Below, one piece after another: positions 35,601-50,600 of a DNA stretch of 64,000 bases. Position numbers and translations under genes: made by a program. The DNA is from Apostichopus japonicus (taxonomy: Eukaryota > Echinodermata > Holothuroidea > Aspidochirotida > Stichopodidae): contig NC_092582.1 of NCBI RefSeq assembly GCF_037975245.1, forward strand, positions 17,882,577 through 17,946,576, given 5' to 3'. The notes beneath the pieces were generated by a model. That model searched no databases. It had not been told where the DNA came from and worked only from the letters and a program-made list of their open reading frames with translations. Each line of letters opens with the position of its first letter. The first letter of the stretch is position 1.

Positions 35601-38600
35601 GTTTCGAGCAATTGTGGCAAAATGCTATTTTTGTTTAGAACCTACGATATGCAAACTGTGGGGCATGACCCAATAGTGGGTGGTGGTGATTTTTTATCGC
35701 GGGTCACAGAATTTTTCATGACATCGGAAATTTCTAGTTATCTTTGTTTTTCTCTCAACTTTTGACAGTCCATAGGCCATGTAAGTCTTCATGCGTGCTG
35801 AGCACAGATTCTGAGGGGGGGGGGGAGAATGGGGTGGGGGACTGGTAGGTCTTGGCTCAGTCCTCATGGAAGATTCATGGCTTGTGGGGTCCTAAACATA
35901 AAAAAAACCTTGAGGACCGCTGGCTACGACATAACTTGCACCTCCAAAATCTTGCCATCTTTCTTCTCCTCTTTTCCACCCTTAAGACTTCCCTCTCATG
36001 AAAGGTCTAAAACTCTCCAAAACTAACATGCATTTGCCTAGTTGAACTTGATTCAACTCGGTCTTGTGCAGTGAAGCAATGAGCAGGCAAAAGAGAGCTG
36101 TTACATCATCGTCAACACTCTCTTTACAGTATCAATTATACTTGACCATTCTTCAATCTTACCTCCCTGCTACATCTCTACACAATATCGATACTTGTAG
36201 AGAATGACAGCTGTCAAGCAATCAAAAGTCTAAATAAGACCCCATAAAAAACTACTATCTTCAAGAAAAAGATATTAAAACTACATGTGAAGCATGCCAC
36301 TTTAAAATACAACCCCCCCCCCCCAAACCCATCCTCTCCTATTGGCCTACAGGGTTAAAACCAAATCATACATTCTGTGGGTATGATGTCACTTTAACCC
36401 AAACCTATCAAGTAGACAGTTAGAGTAAAGTGCAAACAATACCATAATCTCACAAATCATATCACAAATAAAACTTATTCAGATGCACTAACAACCCTAC
36501 TTCCCATACCCCCACTCCGTCCCCACCCGCCCCAACCCCAAAGAAGAAATAATGGAAATTAAGCAAAACAAGTCAAAAGATGAAATCTTCTTCCCCAACA
36601 AACAGCTGCAAGAGAATGTAAAATACTATAAAAAAAAAGCATGTGTATAAAGACCCAAAAACATCCAGCTTGGTTTCAGCAGTAGAAACAATATGACTAT
36701 TGTTCCTGATATCGTCCATGCATTTCTCTTGCAGGTTATAATTTCCCATTTCATTTCCATTGTTTCACCAATTTTTTTCCCTTTTCTTTCTTAGTTTATT
36801 TAATATTTTTCTTTTGTTGCAAGTGAGAATTCCTTCAACTGAAAAAGGTGCAAAGTTGTGGATAAAATGCAGTTGTAAAATTTGAACAGAGAGAGAAACA
36901 ACCTTTTGTCGGGAGAGTTTCTCCACCTTATCCATATCACCAGACTGTAAGAAAATATTTTCAGGCATAAAAGATTCTTAATTAAAACAAATTTATGCAA
37001 ATGACAAACGAATATCCCGAAAAAAAATTGTTTGCAAATATTTGTATCGGACGTTACGACACAACCCGTCTGCATTCCGCAGACAGAGATGGATATGAAG
37101 CCGTCTTTTCATAATTCATAATTCTCAGCTGTAATAATTATCCCAAATATCACTTCACCATGAACTATATTCACACGAGGGCTTTATTATGATACAACAC
37201 TAGAGATGTCTGTGCAAGTCTAGTGCAAAATTTGTCTAGTCCAAAAAAATTTAATGCAGTCAGGCTTGACTGGTTTTCCAACAAATGGCTTCCTGATCAC
37301 TCGTAATTACACTTTTAGAGGTAACCTAAAGCAATTTAATTGCAAGCTTTTTAAATAATTTCTAATTTCAATTTCAGTATAAAGTGAAAACATGCTCAAA
37401 CTTCACTCTTTACTTAGCAAGTTTCTTTAGCTTGGAGATCTGTCTCATAACAGAGATGCCAAAAAAAAGAAAAAAAGTATGGGAACTTTTTTTTTTTCAT
37501 TTTTGTCTCTTTTTACCCAAATATATCTTGAATTAATGAAGTTAAAATCTGTAAGATATTACCTAATCACAACTTTTGCCTAGTAGCAGTTCTCTGACTC
37601 TTTTCATCTCCCAACAACAAGTCGTTAAAGTGACGAGTCGTAAAAAAAAAAAAGGATTATCGGCTTCATTTTACTTACTTTTCTTCATAAAGACTGACCC
37701 TGTAAATTGGCAACGACTTTCGCTTTGTATTCTATTCTTTGATATTTTTTACGGCCCTTCTCAATGACGAGGTTTAAAAAATTATTAACCAATGGAGACT
37801 ACTCTAAACAAAAGTTGGCACGGGTATCAGATACTTCACAGATATTTTTAGACAGACAGTTTTTCACTTTCTTTTTCCAAAGTGTTCCATGAAGGTCTCG
37901 ACAGCCGCACTTTCCCGGCATGGTTTGGGCTGACCTCTGCTTTCAAGTGGTTGGTACAATTTGTAGCATGATAGCACACAGTGCTATTGATATTGAAGCT
38001 GTTGCACGGTGGATAAGATATTCGCACATCACATCAAATGGTCTGCTGCTAAAACTGTGTACGTATCTGTGCGTACGTGTGACTTGCTTGTAGGACAAAT
38101 AACACGTACGTGTGACTTGCTTGTAGGACAAATAACAACCTCTCGATGTTAAAATAAGTTCCATTCAACTTTGAAGGAACATTTATAGATTTTCATATAT
38201 TTTGAACCAGTTTGACAACAATGACACTCAATAATTTTGTGTTTCTGTTGAGAATCTTCAGTTTTAAGGTTTCAAAATTGTTTGTCTCATAAAAGTTAAC
38301 CGGCAATTGTTATTTACCAGAAAGTGGACAATAGTCTAGAAAATAGTAACTCTCCATGCAGGAAGGGGGGAGTAAATATTTATATGCAAATATGATGAAC
38401 TGAAGGAGTGTCATGGTCAAGGCAGTGGACTTGTGATCTAAGGTTTGCAGTTCAAGTCCTGGACAGATCATGACATATTATCCTAGTGGCAACGCACTTT
38501 ATCTCAATTGCCTCTCTTCACTCAGGTCTATAAATGTATATGAATGTATAAATTGTCAGTTGGGCGCTGTCTAGCTGCCCTTCATGTGAAGGGATTGTCT

Positions 38601-41600
38601 CTATGTTCTACAGGCTATCGTTGACCAGCGTAATACTGTAATGCGCCTTGAGCACCGTTATCGGTGGATATTTCTGCGCTTTATAAGTCCTTAATATTTG
38701 TCTATCCTCAATGTTATCTGAATGCTTTCATGCTGGCTGTTACCTCCACCCTCTACTACTGTAGGGAATGGAATTCACTTAGTAACTGAACTTTGTTCTT
38801 GAAAATGATTTTGAAAATATGTCTCATTAAATTGATGTTTCCTTCACATGAGATGACTTAAGTCTGGCCGGTCAAATAAAAACGATTCCTGAGACAATAC
38901 AAAATCTTGACCTCTTTTTAATGTACTTTGAACAACACTTTTTTTTTTCACTTGGGTTTTGAGTCTGAGGTTAGAAAAGGCTATTCAATTGTAAGAAACT
39001 ACCACATGCAAATTTATGAATTGTCCTTGTATGACATCACAAACAATAAAGCATTATTATTGTTCCAAAACAATGTTACAATGGCAGGGAGAAAACAAAT
39101 TCTTCTGCAGTCAACAAACTTTTTTTCATTTTTATAGGGTGAAACTGTGAATGAGGGCCATGTGTGTCATGTCATACTACAATGTCTTTAATAATTATTG
39201 ATTTTTATAGAAAATATCATTTTCATTTAATTCTAGACAAGGCTGAAGGCAAGTTAAATCATGCTGTTAAATAGATAATGATTGTTGTTTTGTAATTGTT
39301 TTAATATTTTAAATTCACTCTTGCCATATTTATATATATTTTGTCTTATATCTCTTCAATCATCTAGGACTTGAAATCAGTACCAGTAGTTGTGGCCTGT
39401 AAGCATATGACAAACAAACAAATGGAAAAAGCCAGATAGCATGTACATACTTTTTGACATATTGGACATAGTCAAAGCCAGCTGTTAGAATGAATTAATG
39501 GTTTCTGTTTCGGGTAAGGATGAAACACATTTTAAGAGCTGAGGTAGTGTAAAGCTTTCCATATTTTCATGCTATACATGTATATATATCTATATATATA
39601 TATATACACACACATGCATACACATTCACATATAAATGATTTCGAGTTGGTTAGCATCATGATTGATCTCTAGAGTGAGGCAAATATGTTAGCATTGTTC
39701 GATACAGGTGGCAAAAGTCGTACAGTGGAATGACAACCTTCCTTGCTGGTTTCGAACCTCCGGACAGACAATCAGTGTCCATGGCCTAGTTGGTTAGGGT
39801 TATGTCCATATATAAAGCGGGAGGCCCGGGTTTGAATCCCAGTGGAGGCTGGAATATTTTTTCACTGTTCTGGATATTCCAACTCAATATATACATACAT
39901 ATATACGTAGATATATATATATAGAAAAGTAACAGTGCATAATTTCAGCACTAAGCATGATGTCTTGGCTGCATCAATATAAAGCCTATCATCGTCTCAA
40001 CTGCCATATTTGCTTTGATCATTTACAGGCAGATGAGTTTGTAGGGTGCACATCGATAGCATCGCAGGTTACAATAAAATGATGGACTCCTGGCCCAAAG
40101 CTGGTTATGCAAATGAGGAGGAGGAGGAGGCATGGCACTAACATAACAAGCTAATAGAGGGCTACTGACATGTCAGGGAATGAAATGTGTAGTAGCAAAT
40201 ACTTTAAAACCTAACTTGTATACTTAATAAAAATTTCCCCCCCTCTCCCTAACCTCACAATCAAATCACACCATGAGGGGAAACAGTGACATCGACCAAC
40301 GAAAAGCTCACATTCTGTTTGAAATTGACAAAGATTTCTAGATAAAGACCTTGATAATAAGTCATAGATAAGATTTAGCAAGGCCAAAAAGATAATCATT
40401 CTCATTCTCAGATGTGACATTACAACATTTCAACATTTTTGAATTTACTTGAGTTCATTGAAAAAAAGTGCCTTATGGACTCCTACACTGGGTTTAAAAT
40501 TGGGTTTATCTTACATCGGCGATGGCCCCTTATAAGATTTCAGTCATCTAGTTTTGTTACATGGAGAGGATTAAAATATTGTTCGTTATCTCATCCACCA
40601 GAACAACGACTTTTGATTCACTGACCTGATATGTATTTAGTTCCAGCCTTAGGACGTCGATCTTTCTACCAATTTCTTCCAACCGTTTGTTGACAGAATT
40701 CGGGTCACCTAAGGAACTATTGGCGGTGTAGACATCTCTCATCTTGAGTAGGGCTTCTCTGTGGCAATGAGATACGGACAATGTTAAAACACTTTCAGTG
40801 CTTCCGTAACGAAGGTATGTTTCAAAGCAGCCAGTTCCGTTTCATAACGTTATTCAAATTTTCCACCAGATCCATCTCTTTGGTTTGCTTTGTTTCTAAA
40901 ATACAATGTCCAGGCACTACCTCTCAACCCCTTTGTTTCCTCCCCACCTCCACCTCAAACCCCTCCCTTTCTCCCCTCTTCCTTTGAAAGGTATGCAGGT
41001 ATATACTGCTTGTAGAAAATGTCTGCACGTAACTTTTTGTTATTTATCTCCCTGAGCTATCAGGATGTTTTTTCTCTACTTTTGTATTTTCTACTCTTCC
41101 TGAGCTATCAGGATGTGTCCTCCTTTAACTTTGTATTTGCTACTCTCTCTTGAGTTATCAGGATGTGTCCTGATAAAACTAATTTTGTAACTAAATAACT
41201 TTGTAACTAAATAAAACTACTTTTGTATTTTCTACTCTCCCTGAGCTATCAGGATGTGTCTTTCTCTACTTTTGTATTTTCTAATCTCCCTCAGCTATCA
41301 GGAAGTGTCGTTCTCTACTTTTGTATTTTCTAATCTCCCTCAGCTATCAGGATGTGTCCTTCTCTACTTTTGTATTTTCTAATCTCCCTCAGCTATCAGG
41401 AAGTGTCCTTCTCTACTTTTGTATTTTCTACTCTCCCTGAGCTATCAGGATGTGTCGTTCTCTACCTTTGTATTTTCTATTCTCCCTGAGCTATCAGGAT
41501 GTGTCTTTCTCTACTTTTGTATTTTCAACTCTCCCTGAGCTATCAGGATGTTTCTTTCTCTACTTTTGTATTTTCTATTCTCCCTGAGCTATCAGGATGT

Positions 41601-44600
41601 GTCTTTCTCTACTTTTGTATTTTCAACTCTCCCTGAGCTATCAGGATGTTTCTTTCTCTACTTTTGTATTTTCTATTCTCCCTGAGCTATCAGGATGTGT
41701 CTTTCTCTACTTTTGTATTTTCTACTCTCCCTGAGCTATCAGGATGTGTCTTTCTCTACTTTTTGTATTTTCTACTCTCTCTGAGCTATCAGGAAGTGTC
41801 CTTCTTTACTTTTGTATTTTCTACTCTCTCTGAGCTATCAGGAAGTACCCTTCTCTACTTTTATATTTTCTACTCTCCCTGAGCTATCAGGATGTGTCCT
41901 GAACTACTTTTGTATTTTCTACTCTCCCTGAGCTATCAGGATGTGTCTTTCTCTACTTTTGTATTTTCTATCTCCCTGAGCTATCAGGAAGTGTCCTTCT
42001 TTACTTTTGTATTTTCTAATCTCCCTGAGCTATCAGGAAGTGTCTTTCTCTACTTTTGTAATCATCTCAGAGCTGAATAAGTTTCACATCTACTTTGTCG
42101 CCGTGGCGATTGTCTTGTTCATGCCGATCATATTCACCTTAAGCTTCTCTTCATGCTATGATATCATGGCATGCTGATGTCACTACAGCATTCTTTGTGC
42201 ACATTTCAACTCGGTAATAGGTCGCAACTGTGTGCCGGAAATGCCTTGCAGATCCCTTTTCATTTATACCTTCCTTATCTGAAGTACTTTCTGTTCATTC
42301 AAGGGATGTTTAGTTTCATTATTGCGGAAAATATTCCTTTCTGTTATGATCGAATTAATAATTAGAAGAAACCATATCGAACAAATGTTATCTCAAGAAG
42401 TTCTGTGAGTCCCCCCCGTCTTACTTTTCCTTGACTTCAACGTCAATCTTGCCCTGGATTTCATCGATCTTCTTCTGGAGTTTTTGCTTTTGCTGGTTGG
42501 GTGGAAGATGACTAAAATCTTTGGTCTCCTCCTAGAAAAGTTAAAGAGAATAGGGAGAGAATATTAATGACATCCATTAGCAACTTTTATATATAGATAT
42601 TTTTGGGGGTATTCTATACCTCACCCCTTTAAAATGAAGATGAAGAAAAGAGGCAAACTCTCAATTTTACTCCATATCAGAGATTTCTTCCGTAACGAAA
42701 GGCGACGAAAGGCATCACAAGTCGCGATTGTTGTTTCAAAATGCCTAAACACTGGACGAAATCCAAAAATCAGAATTATTGTCTTTAATCCTCTCTAGGT
42801 TAATTTCATGCTCAGTTCCATTAACCAAGACATTTGAATATTTTCCAGTTATCTATTGGTCTAGTAGGTCGAACCTTGACGATCCATTCGACAACTTCTG
42901 CATTAAAAATTTTACAGTCATTTACACATCATAGTTTAAATCAAGAACTGGTAGCAGCTAATCGCTCATTAACATATCCCGATACCAAATTGCTGAAGCA
43001 ATGGATTAATAGTGAACCTCTAATGAACTCATGAACTAATTAATGAACTAATATATGTGTTTTGTAGAAAAATAAGGGGGCTGCTTTATTCCTCAAGACC
43101 CTTTTCAAACATGTCGTGAATATTCATCACAAGCACTTTCCACCAGCCAATGACATTCCGCCCCTTAACCCAAATGGCTAATTATTTAAATGATACAGCG
43201 ATCTAATACATGATATTAAATGGATCAAAATACAAAACATTACATTTCACATCTGTTTCCCTCCCCATCACAGCAAAAGAGAAAATTATTAAGCCATTCA
43301 AAAACAAAAAAATTGCACTCTTCTCGGAATTTGCAAGTAACATGATGAAGTTTGTCTAATTTTTGGTGACGTGTCTATCAGCAGCAACATGATGGCATTC
43401 ACAGTCAACATGCTGATTTCAGGTTTACTTGCAACGTAGTAAAATCAACTGTCTTCATATCTGTTAGCAACATAATGCAAAAAGCAAGACACAATGAAAC
43501 CTATCAAATTTATATTCTCCATGTTGGAAAGTAACACGACCACATATGCCAGGAATGATGCATATGTCGGAACACAACATGATGAGATTCATCAATATTC
43601 GTTTGCAAGCCACATGTTAACACCTGTCAAGATTCTGGTTTTCATTACAAGCATGTTTGTCATCATATCCATGCAAGACTTTAGAAGGAAAAAACAAAAA
43701 TCAACAATGCATGAGTGGTGGTGATCACAACAAGAGGAAAGCAATGATCCAGAACTCTTGCCCACATCAAAATTAAACCGATAACAGCTTCAACCTTTGA
43801 CCTCTTCCCCATGTATACACAACCCCATGCATCCTTATACCGATAAACCACAACGCATCACCCTGTTTATGAAATCTACAACGTAATATAGATGTGAACA
43901 CAGCAGTAACGGTGCAAACATGAAGAAAAAAATATCAACACATCAACATGATATTTTCAATTTAAGAAAAAAAGAAGTCTATTGCTAACATACAACTAGG
44001 TGCAATAGTGCAATCTACAACACTATCGCAACATATTAACATGGACAAAAAAAAATAACAGAAATGAGAACCAAAATTATTTTATTCATTCTGTCCCTAT
44101 TTTAAGTTCATTTTACAAGAGGAAAGTCATAGTGACTCGAGTTGTTTGCTTCCGATGACCCACACCCTTAGCAAGCAAAAAAAACCCCTGCTTTTTAACC
44201 AATGGACAAATGTGGGGAAGATACACTTATGCAAGCAAGACCGGTATCATTAGTGTGTTTCTTTCGTCATATACAGCGAGCGTTAAATGGTTAGTTTTAA
44301 GTACTACAGTTTATGGAGGCAAGTTATGAAGCGGCAAAAATACGATTTCTTTTCTTGCGTGATAAAGTTATCTCGACTCTGGACGGATAAGAATCTGTAA
44401 GACTTGTAAGAAATGGCGAACGATTTTGCCAACTTCTGTCGGAGGTAAACGTTGGCAGTAGAAATGTATGTTTCTATCTCCGAGTGGAAACTTCATCTTG
44501 ATATTTGAAAAAAAACATCATCCTGGTAAGAAAGTAACCCTCTCATTCAGCAAACAACGGCAATCATGAAATATGAAAAGTATTCATGATGACACTCTCC

Positions 44601-47600
44601 TTCAAATTGAAATCAAAAGCAAAATCATACTTGTAGATGAACTGACCTTTCAAACTTGTGAAATAAAACTTAAGAGTTCCCCCTATTAAAACAACTAGTT
44701 TATCCACACGGTAAACTGCCTGTTATTTAACATCTGAGTCTGGTAATCTTTCCTGCCCCCTCCTCCCCCCAAACAAAACCCACTCAAATCTTTCCCCCAC
44801 CACCCACAGTATTCCTTCTAGGTCAGTTTCTCTCTTACACCAGTTTCACTGTGTGTCTAGATGGTGCTAATATAACTATTACTGTTATCTGTCGGTCGGG
44901 AGAATATGATGCGAGGGAGTGGGGCGAGGGCAACAAAGTTTCCTCTCAGCTGGAGATGAATTTATAACCTCCCAAGGGTCAAGAAAAACTATTTCTGCCG
45001 GGTGAAACAAGCAATTTAACTGATTTTATTATTTACATTTTTTTTTTGGGGGGGGATGGCATCCCCTGGGACTTTGGCATTCCCTGGGACGGGAAATTGT
45101 GACAGTGGCAACGAAAATCTTCTCCATCACATGACTTGAACATGCCACACGGATAAGCCTTAATGAATGCTCAAGTACGTCATGAGGTGTGTTTCTTAGT
45201 GGAGTTATTAATTTTCCATCTGTAGCACATCCCAGTTCTAACATGAAACTTCACAATTGGGAGGAAGTGGAGCTAACGGTTTATATTACAACTTACAAAT
45301 TGCCTGGTCCGCCTATCCAAAAAAAAAAAAAAAACTTTTGAGTCGATTCCTTCCAAATGATGGCTAGGCAATTACTTGATAGGTACACCCCAAGCAATAT
45401 GGTTGTAAGACTTTTGCAGAGAGGAGACTTCAAATCCTTGTGCTCTTACATTCAGCTTCCTTGGTATTACATTCATGGTTCGAGTACAGCTCGGCATTCA
45501 ATGATTCACCTCCCCCCCCCCCAAAAAAAATCTTGGATGTTCTACTAGTTAAGGGTTAACAAAGGTCTTGCGTTATAAGGTGGCCACTTTGTTAAAAGTT
45601 TACATGTAAAAAATTAGAAGTGTTCTTACAAGGAACGAAGACCAATGTAGAAGACTATGCTGAAGAAACTGATGGGAGGATTATGGGTTGTAATGAAGAT
45701 GCTGAGCTAACAGTTAGTTGATCATTTAATATTAGAGAGAAGAAATATGTCTTTGGACACAGATTCATGGCAATTGGAAGAGTAAAGGGGGGAGGCAAGT
45801 TGGAGAAGGGGGGCAGGGGATTCTACGCAAAGTATAGGCGCATCTTGCGCAAAGTACATCAGAGGTTGCACTCAATACAAAACGAGAGGACGATTAGTCT
45901 GCCCTTGAAATAAATAACACTGGCTGGAAAACACCCGTCGTGTTTATTTTCCGACAAACTTTGTAACACAAATTGAGAGCGATGGTGCCTGCGATGCCCG
46001 GTGTCTGTTCAATCTCGTGAAGGATGAACACTCATGTCAATTATATCCTACTAATTTCATTTTTGGAGTCCTCAGAAAAAAAGCAGAACTATATATCTCA
46101 CTTTTGTTTTCTTTTCTTTCCTTCTTTTTTCAGAAACTGATCTGATTTACTCTGATTTCATTGCACCTTCGCAGCTATTTGTACAGAAATATTAACCGTA
46201 CCACCGCCCTCCTCCTTATCCTCACTCATCTACTGCTAAATTCTTAACGAGACTAGATTTCGGTCGACGAGTAGTTTGGCTATGATCTGTTGCAGTTAGA
46301 TCTATGTAGAGATTTAACAAATGACTTCCTTTACAATAGAAACTCATTAATTCTATCACCTTGTTTTCAAGGAAGCTCAACCACTTTGTGAAGAACGGTC
46401 ACTGTTAACGAGGACACAATTATACCACAGCCTATATCACTGACAAATACATAACTAACAGAAAACCGACAAGAGCCAATAACCTAGTACAACATCTAGC
46501 GAGGAAAGAAAAAAAAGGCAAAAAACTTGTGTATGTGGCAATCTTTCTTTCATAAATATGATGGCGTATTTTTTTTATTTTTTTTTTAACCCCTTGCTTG
46601 ATGGGGTTAACGATGTCTATTGCTGCATATCAAATTAAGTTAATACTGGAAAGCTAAATGAAAATAACCTAAATTTGAGGTTCAAAACGGCCTGTTGATT
46701 CAATTATCACATTTCACAAATAGGACTATATGAGATACTGCACTTGCTACTGCAGAGCAAAATCTAGAAAAGTTTGAAAAAAAAAAAATTATATTTTTTT
46801 TTAAGAAAACTAAAGTCTACATAGGGTCTGCAAAGGTTTTTTTTTTTTTGACGAAATATGTAATGAACACTCAAAAACAAAAACAAAAAATGTTTGCACA
46901 TTATCAGAGACAAAGTATTTTTTTTCCACATGGAATTTTCTGTTGCTGATAGGGATTGACTGTGTATGTGCTAAACTTTGCAAACCAGCCACTTTGACTA
47001 ATGATTATTCTCAAAAGAATAAATACAGCACTGAAGATGAACCTGAAATGATAGCAGTTTTAAAACATTAATGTAAGTCATTTCTTTCAAGCTCTCTGAC
47101 ATCAAATGTTTTTTGTTTTTTTGGTTCTTATTTTTGCGGAATTCATCTTGGTTTCTTTTGAGAAGCATTAAAGCCACAGAGAAGAATTCTTACTTAATAT
47201 GTAACAAGTGCACCATGTGTAATGGCAAAGAGTAAAGTTTTTATGGCATCACAGCACTATGTCTCCTATTGGGACATGGTACAAAACACCCAATTATAGT
47301 TATGCCCAATAATAAGCTAATTTGCTGGAAAAGGTCATCCTTTTCTGCTATAAAAACACTTAAAATAGTGATTAAAAGTCAATGCAGTTTTCACGAGTTT
47401 GGAATAATTTGACAGAATAGTCAGATAATGACTAGATCAATCATCATTCGTCTATGAGGAGGTACACTTAAAATTCCATAAAATGTCTGATTTTTCCTGT
47501 TAAAACTTCCCCCACCACATGATGACTTAACCAGCTGTAATATTTATAAGTCAGGAAATTGGGCAATAAAACTATTCCAATGTAATTATTCTTCAACTTC

Positions 47601-50600
47601 CAGCATCATCCTGTTCTTTTGAGCTATCTGTATTAACTGTACTAACTTGTTTTGTATAGAACTTATGTTCCCTCTTTTGAATGAATCATATTATTACAAT
47701 TTTTATTGAAAGCAATTTTGCAATCTTTTTGCACATATGGGTCATTTCTTTGTTTACTTTGCTAAATTTTTGTTTTGTTTTCAAAACGACACCTAAAGTT
47801 TTGCTGTTTTGGACAACGTAATGGTTAAGACCTGGTTGTCCATAGGGACAACCATGAAATAAACCACTAAAAAATGATGATGGAAAGTGAGACAAGCGTT
47901 TATTCGAAACATTCTGACCTCTGGATACTACTCGAGTGCGACACAATACTGACACGACATGATCTTTCGACTTCCCAGGCTAGTGGTATTAAGTGTTGCA
48001 CAGAAAAGCACAATGCTTGCTAGCTCTGGACAGAAGTGGTTGGGAAGAGGGATGACGCAAGAGGCGATGTGGAAAAGGTGTCAAAAAGATAAATGATTTT
48101 GAAATGATCGTAGATGACGGTAAGAGAAAACCGCGATACATAAAAAATAAATAAATAAATAAGTACGACGAATGGTCATCACAACAATGCAGACACCACA
48201 TAGATCCTACTATACAGAAGCAGAAGAAAAAAAAAAAGAGAGTTTTGGCAACTCTAGTGAATAGACTTTGGCAAGTCTAGTTAAAGGGCTAGGCCAGAAA
48301 ACATACACTTGAAGATGCAGAGAGTTAACTGCCGTAGAGAGGATGACTCGTGATCGATAAATACAAAAGAGAGGAGGAGAGGAGAGTTTTCAGGATGGAA
48401 CCACTTACCCATATACCACTCAATCGTCCCCTGTCCTAGCGTTTACAAATCAAACAGAGAAAATTAATCAAAGGAGAACGGCCGATGGATGATGATAACA
48501 AAAAACAAAATAAGAGAAAGAAAAAATAACAGAATAAAGAAACATGCAAAACAAATCGAAAGAGTGTTCCACTTTAATATCCATGAAGACGGTGCTCACA
48601 CACCAGGCACAGATGGATATGGCACAGAACTCATATCACAGTGCGTGCACGGACAGAAGCATGCAAACAAGAAACACAGGTAGCCATTTTGTTTGAAATT
48701 GACATAGCCAGAGAGCCATGATATAAATCAAAGGTTAACTGAAATGAGTTGTTTGACAATATTTCACAGTAGGTGAGATTATTTTTTGGCCAAATTTTTT
48801 ATTTTTTTTTCAAAACTCTATAATGCAAGAATCAGCCCAAGAAGAGAGCTTAGGATCCTTAGCAACAGATTTGCAAATTCGAGGAAGAGCCAAATAGCAG
48901 GTTGGGAACGAGCGATGAGAAAGTAATTATTCCTTACGTTTTTTATGTATCCATAAATGGATGTCTGTAGCAAACAATTTTACCACATATTCAAAGATTT
49001 TCAAGAACACAATATCTATCGATTGATATTTCAAATCAATACACCCTTTAGGTGACCCAACCCTTAACACAATATTGATGTGTATAAATCATTTCAAGGA
49101 ATAAAGTGAGAGATATGATGAGGGAGTATGTTGATGGGGGAGGGGGAGTTGGAGGGGGAGGGGGTATAAAGTTAGTAGAAGATATTTTTCATACAAGTTT
49201 CCAATGCAACATAATGAAACTGCTGTGAGATGCAAATGGGAACAATATTGTGAACAATTGGGATTTTCGGTATTTAACAAAAAGGGAAAGATTTGGGAAG
49301 GGAAGAGGCAGTTGAAGATTGCTAAAACCAGAACAAAAAAAGGTAAAGAAGAAGCCGACTCCTACTTTTATTTATCAAATGTTCATTATGACTGAGACTG
49401 CCAGGCATATTTGGAGGGAAACTGGGAAGACCTGAGCTCATAATACTGGAATATACAGTGAGTCAAATAGAGTTACCATGGCTACCAATTTAATTGTTAC
49501 AAGTCAGTTTTTTTTTGGCAGGGCTTCCAGCACCACCAATGTGTGAAATCCCTGCAAAATTTTTTTAACATGGATATTAAAGCGAACACTGGTTTTTTTT
49601 ATTCCCCTTCATAATAAATGGGATTTTAAACTAAAAGAAACCTTACAATTAACAGATAAAGCATTGAGAATGAGAGAGAGTGAAATACGTTAGGAAAGAC
49701 TAAAGCTTCTTTCGAATGATGCTATGCATTTTAGGGAGCATGAGCAGAAGATATTGTGGTAGCATACTTGAATCCTTCACACTTATAGAAGGGAAATCAA
49801 ATGTAGCCGTCCATGAGCCACACCTCGAGTTGTGATGAGCTGATTTAATTAGTGCATAATCAGTAAAATCCAAAGTGAGTTACTGATATAATTTACATTT
49901 TGAATAATGTTTTAAATTACATCTAGTTTACCACATTTCAAAAAATGTTTCAAAGAATGGATGGTTGATCTTTTAGTACCCTTACGCAAATCAACAGGTG
50001 TCGAATGGTAATGCGATCAAATTCAATTGCATCATTCTAAAATATATAAAAGAAGAAAGTCTGAAAAATACTTCTCAAAGGTTTTCCTTTAATATCCGTC
50101 AAATTATTCCCAGACATTTGACTAAAATTTCAAAAGGTCAAAATTAAATCATTTTGTATCTCAGTGAACAGGGAGAACAGAAAAATTTAGACCAAAATAA
50201 CTAAGACAAGGTTTTAAAACCTTAAAGCATATTTTATGGCAAATATTGAATCAATTTTTTGGCTTGTTCACTAACAAATGTGTTAAGAAAACCAGGGCTC
50301 TAAACCCATGTTGAATAATTCCATTGTAGCTCATTTCATCCCTAACGAAAAGGATGATGCATCGGTGACTAGTGGACCATTACTTCTGAGAATCAGTAAA
50401 TCAAATTATCAAGTATCAGTCATCATCCCCCACCCCCCCCCGCCCCAACTTCTCTCTTCCCCTTCACGAGGCACTCATCAGCTCATCACTTTACTCTGGT
50501 GTCCTTAGCCTAAATCATACTACTGCAAGTGATGTAATGCTTAAAATGAAGCTAGGCTTTATTAGAGAAGAACTTTATGCAAGATTGGAAAGTCAAGTTA

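Noticed and set aside
41646-42080. Two plus-strand open frames with repeating LSYQ(D/E)VSF units
   Set aside because: They are translations of the 49-bp minisatellite. The period is not divisible by three, so the peptide repeat only reappears every 147 bp, and the frame has no splice or start context.
45029-45244. Minus-strand 71-codon frame beginning [15 protein letters not shown]
   Set aside because: No homology recognised, no consistent splice borders, and it ends in a poly-purine run. It could be a decayed repeat.
47686-47955. Minus-strand 89-codon frame in the intron upstream of HR1
   Set aside because: It contains a plausible acceptor (TTTTTTAG near 47861) and donor, but the segment length does not keep the CIP4-family frame, and the residues do not resemble any part of the family.
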